DNA from: Euglena gracilis
Taxonomy: Eukaryota > Euglenida > Euglenophyceae > Euglenales
Assembly: GCA_039621445.1 (NCBI GenBank)
Contig: CP154957.1
Location: 31,142,399-31,206,398 of the forward strand
Length of the DNA stretch: 64,000 nucleotides
Direction: 5' to 3'
Shown: one piece after another, positions 60,060 through 64,000 of the stretch
How the letters are laid out: the number at the start of each line of letters is the position of its first letter
How positions within the stretch are numbered: the stretch's first letter is position 1
Translations under genes and position numbers: made by a program
The notes under the pieces: model-generated
The model's input: only the letters and a program-made list of their open reading frames with translations
The model's database searches: none
What the model was told of the DNA's origin: nothing

Positions 60060-61070
60060 CTTAAAGACTCCCAGGTGGGGCGTGGTTTAAAGGCCCCGGG
60101 GGGGGGGGGGGGTCCCAACTGTAGTGGGGCGGGGCCGACCGAGGGTCGAACCGGGTGCCAAAAATCGAAACTGCAAAAATGCCCCCAAAACTGCATTAGA
60201 CTAAAAATTGATTTCTTGACCATAAATTTGAGCTGCTAGACCGTTTCTGACTCATTTCTGACTGTCCTTGGACCATTTTTGTGCACCCAAAGGCCAAACA
60301 TCCGTTGCCAACCAGCCGCCCTTCTGGCGCCTTCAAAATAAATAAAACTTATCGATGGGGGAGTCACGCTGGAAAAAGGCGGCAGTTTGGCTGGAGCCCC
60401 CCCTCAAATTCACCAAAATCCTGTTCTTCCTTTCTTCTGCGAACTGGTTTTTGTCATGCTGGGCTGGCCCATGGTGCGCATCCCCAGGGGTCCAGAAGCC
60501 CAAACCCACCCTCCCACCCAACCCCCCCCACCCCGGGCGAGGGTTTGCGTCCCCCCCCCAGGGTGCGGTTGGGTGGGTGTTCGGGGTCATGCAGGGGTTG
60601 GATGGATATACGCTTGCAACCGCTCATGCCATTCCTCAACGCTCTGGGGCGGCCCAGTTCATTCCCGAGGCAGGCGGATATCATTCATCGGGGTCGCGAG
60701 GGAGATGCGGGAGGCAAACATTCCCCTGTGCCCACGCCCATTGCTTCATTGCCGTCATTTGGGGGAGAGCCATGGGTGGCCCCAGCTGTGCTCCCTGTGA
60801 AACCCAGAAACCCAGCACGGAAGGGGTGGGACAGCAGAGGCGGGAGAAGAGCCAGGGCGAAGCGCCAAGGTTCATTTGCCAGTCTCGGTGCCGGGGGAGG
60901 TGCTACACCGCAGCGAAGTGAGGTACCGAGGGAGTGAGCGGCCACAGGGAAGTGTGAGGAGGGCGAGGGAACGGAGAATGAGCCGCTCAGGTGTGGCCCT
61001 GAGCAGCAAATGATGTGGGAATGAATGAGGCAGGGATTTCTTTTGAAGACCGGCGGATCCACCCAAAGGG
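60060..61070. other. intergenic, no recognisable gene
   Basis: Poly-G/C runs, C-rich repeats (60480-60610) and unassigned short frames. A long minus-strand frame reaching into 61.6 kb overlaps the G-tract element and looks non-coding. Confidence 0.5.
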
Positions 61071-61072
61071 TA

Positions 61073-61478
61073 ACCCCCCCCCCTAATAAGTGCACGGGTG
61101 CGCGCATTTTAAGGACGTAGTTTCGGACCCCAAGGGGTGCGCACTTATTAGGGCAGTGCGCACTTTTTAGGGCAAAGCCAAAAAATACTGACATTACCCC
61201 CACTCTTTTTCGATATCCCCCCCAATTTTGTGATTCCAAGCTATGAGTCAAGTGATTATGTGTCAAATGTGTCAAATTTGGGCTTGGACAATAGAAATAT
61301 TTGGTCTGAGAAGGACAGTTCTGAGAATTGTGTGTGCTTTCCGACCTGAGATATGACAGTGATTTCTCCTTTGGGGGGTGCACACTTTTCAGGGAGGTAG
61401 TTTCGGACCCTTGGGGGGGTGCGCACTTATCAGGGCGCTGCGCACATTTAGGGCACTGCGCACTTATTGGGGGGGGTT
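61073..61478. mobile_element. 406-bp G-tract element flanked by TA
   Basis: ACCCCCCCCCCTAATAAGTG at the left and CACTTATTGGGGGGGGTT at the right are inverted repeats with TA on each side. Both subterminal regions carry the direct motif GTAGTTTCGGACCC and together about seven TGCGCACTTAT-type words. It lies in the long intergenic stretch just downstream of the AP-endonuclease gene. Confidence 0.78.
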
Positions 61479-61685
61479 TACCCCCACCCTGGATGGGGTC
61501 CAGACACTTTTTGGGGTCAGATTTGGGGCCAAAAAAATTATTTGGCACTTCGCAAAACAGGCCAAAAATGGCAAAAACCCCACTGACGGGGGACCTGCAA
61601 GGCGCTTGGGTACCCCGGGGGATGGGTCCAACAGACCCACCCACCCTACCCCCGGGTCAAAGTTAAAAAAAAAACCTCAGTCGCG

Positions 61686-63915
61686 TCACTTCTCCAGCCA
61701 CAACACGATGGGGCAGTGATCGCTCGCCATCACCTCCGGCATCATGAAGCAGTCCACCACCCGGGGCCGCAGCTCCCGGGAGACCACGGACTTAGGCGGC
61801 CGATCTCGCACTCCAGCTGTTTCATGCACTACTGCCAAACTTCCGGTTTCGACAATTTCTTCAGGCTCCGGGTCGAGTGTTGTGAACCGCTGGTGACACG
61901 CTACCCTCCAATCTGCGGACTATCATCATCTTCAGCCAAACGTCCCAATTCTTTAAAAAAAATGTTTGAATGCGGCAAAAGAACCCGGTTCTAGGCCCCC
62001 AATATAACCTCTGAAAGCCTGCTTTTCCCCCCTGAATCATCTAAATGAAAGAAAAATCAAATCGTTGTTATCTTTGAAAAAATGAGTTGAAATTGCCCTT
62101 CACCCCAATGAGGCACAAAACATCACCTGCACATGGAGGTGTTTACTGACTGAAAACCACTGCATTCAGGGGGCTAATGATGTAGTGCACTGGCATGCTT
62201 TCTTTGACCAACTCAGATATGCTGAACAAACACCTCGATTTGTGGACGCTGTGTTTTCACACTCCCCTTGTCTCAGAAGTCCCCACTGTTAAATCTTCGA
62301 AAAATGAAATTACTTTTGGGACACTTGCGCCAGGGCGGTCCTTAACAAAAAAAAAAACTTTCCATCCCAGCACACTTAATGAAAAGTCCACAAAAAATGG
62401 TCCGAAAATGGCATCTTTTTGCAAAAATTGATCGAAATTGAGGAAAAGAAAATGATTTCTGGTATCATTACACCATGGAATATATAGCAACGTTTGTGGG
62501 CAGGGGGTCCAGCATCACAGGAATACAGGAGTGGTTATACCACAATTCCACGATTAATTTGTTTTCCAGCCCCAGAAAGCTCTGGGTTGGGTTTGAAGTG
62601 GTCCGTGTGCACAATTACGCAATTGCTTTTGCTGTCGTGTGGGCCTCAACATAAATGGGATGGTGTGGCTAATCTGCTACAGCGTTGTTGGCTTAAAAAA
62701 AACGTTGGTCCGTGTGTGCAATTGCGCAAATTGCCCGTGTGCGAATCTGGTTCATCCAGATGATGGATTTGGTTTACGTGCGCCTTACGCTGTGGGGACA
62801 TGGGGCACCTGCAAATCTTTGAAATTCCTCTGCGGCCTAAGCACCCCCAAAATAACCCCCCAGATGGCACAAAGCGCCGGGGAGGTGAAAATTACACCTG
62901 AGAAATAACCCAAAAAACACGACTTCAGACACCAAAAGGATGAATTTCTAAAGAGTTTCGGATTTTTGAAGTGCAAAAAAAACACATGGTAAATGTCAAC
63001 CTGGACCAAATTACACATGGCTCGAATAGCCAAAGGAAAATTTTTAACTGCTTTTGGGAACCAGAAAAGTGATAGTTTTTTTTGGCCCGGGTCAGTAAAG
63101 AAAAGATCCAATAATTAGAACCACAATCCACAAATAACACCCAGGAGGTTTCCAGCAAAGGACCGAAGGGTCGTATTATATTTATTGTTTTGGGGAGGGA
63201 TTTAGACACCACCGTCGCAGGGCACCATCCCACACGCTGATTGCATCAGGTTTGGGTGATACTTTTGGTGACTTTCAAAAAAAGTCCCTGTGCACAATTG
63301 CAATGGCAAGCCAGCTACGTGCCACGTGCGAGGTCGGCTGCCTAAGACAAAGTAGTCGAGCCGCCAGCCGTTGTTGCGGGGCCGCTGCCGGGCCCGCATG
63401 CTCCAGTAGCTGTACACCCGGGAGGCGTTGTGGGCAGGCCAGTGCGGCGATGTCAGGGGCAGGTGAGGCAGAGCCCCATTTCCTGAACAAATTGCCAAAC
63501 GTAAACAAAATAATGGCAAACTAGTTGGGGGGAAATTTTGCGCCAAATTTCTTTGGTGTGGGACAACAATATGCACACTGCAGCCGAACCTTAAAAACAC
63601 CAAACACCCCCTGCTGCGGCATCGTCCATGTTGCTTCACCCGGTTTGTCATCCCGGGCTTCTCTGGAGGGGGAGGCCCAGGCCTGTGGCGGGGTAGAGGA
63701 GGCGGAAGGCATCGGTGAGGCCGGTGGCATCGCTCGTGACGCTGCGGAAGTTGGCGCGCTCCTCCGGCGTGAAGCACGCGCCGCGCTGCATCTGCTCGAA
63801 GTTGCCGGAGAAGAAGCGGTCGTAGTCCCGGCCACCGCCCCGCCGACCAGCCCGGCGGCGGGGCGACCCCGGGGCGGTTCGGGTTGGCGGCGGGGCACGC
63901 GCGGCACATGCACAT
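61686..63915 (-). CDS. exonuclease III/AP endonuclease, 3' three exons (5' end beyond or near the edge)
   Basis: Exons in order of translation: ~63880-63683 (DYDRFFSGNF, CFTPEERANFRSV, LTDAFRLLYPATG), 63482-63349 (YSYWSMRARQRP, NNGWRLDYF) and 61790-61686 (RVVDCFMMPEVMASDHCPIV, LWLEK, TGA). CFTPxERxxF, YxYWSxR, GWRLDYF and the terminal SDHCP with the catalytic His are the C-terminal signatures of the ExoIII/APE1 family, which cuts DNA at abasic sites in base-excision repair. The second junction is GT-AG and in phase. The first needs a GC donor (ACAG/gcctgg) to stay open. The N-terminal catalytic half, including the Asn and Glu metal ligands, is not visible and should lie further right. Confidence 0.85.
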
Positions 63916-64000
63916 TACCAGCCTGGGCCAGCCAGGCCGGCCTAGAGATGCCGGAAGGAATGGAAACGCCGCTGCCGCTTGACAGTGGCCAAATAACTTG

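Noticed and set aside
60685-61644. 319-codon minus-strand frame
   Set aside because: It spans the 61073-61478 G-tract element and its repeated words give repeated KCAPP-type peptides; no domain.

Overview
This window looks like nuclear DNA of an intron-rich unicellular eukaryote, most likely an alga. Short exons of roughly 65-75% G+C sit in A/T- and homopolymer-rich introns. Many junctions are canonical GT-AG, and at least one is best explained as GC-AG. I see no operons, rRNA, tRNA or CRISPR. A multi-exon MurL-like gene (a peptidoglycan-precursor epimerase known from bacteria) and a probable plastid DUF3119-like membrane protein point to a photosynthetic lineage. A glaucophyte such as Cyanophora, whose plastid keeps a peptidoglycan wall, would fit, but that is inference and low confidence.

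Layout, left to right. From 1 to 2.6 kb there are possible 5' exons and a Ty3-like reverse transcriptase relic split by a hAT-like element. Plus-strand genes follow: a PP2C protein phosphatase (4.1-8.2 kb), a DUF3119-like membrane protein (11.6-15.65 kb) and a MORN-repeat protein (19.2-22.3 kb). From 22.7 to 30.7 kb lies a cluster of DIRS-type (tyrosine-recombinase) retrotransposons, two of them head to tail and both broken. From about 33 kb all genes are on the minus strand: two tandem AIM24-family genes (33.0-37.7 and 38.4-41.2 kb), a C2-domain gene (44.6-48.6 kb), the MurL-like gene (49.2-58.5 kb), an unrecognised zinc-finger-like gene (58.9-60.0 kb) and an exonuclease III/AP-endonuclease gene running towards the right edge (61.7-63.9 kb).

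The introns and intergenic DNA carry several DNA-element families whose ends can be fixed by target-site duplications visible in the sequence. These are a hAT-like element with an 8-bp duplication; two 2.7-2.9 kb foldback-like elements with 10-bp duplications and arrays of a 43-bp hairpin unit at both ends; five short G-tract elements flanked by TA, one with an empty site in a sister retrotransposon copy; a 2.58-kb element with TAG duplications studded with GCGG-N4-CCGC palindromes; and six copies of a ~160-bp snapback palindrome. A common theme is that each element carries many copies of its own short word. This is the most unusual feature of the window.

The genes do not form an evident pathway. 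Phosphatase signalling, MORN scaffolding, AIM24 membrane organisation, C2 membrane binding, DNA repair and a peptidoglycan-type epimerase are all represented. Exon borders are given exactly where splice signals and reading phase agree and approximately elsewhere.
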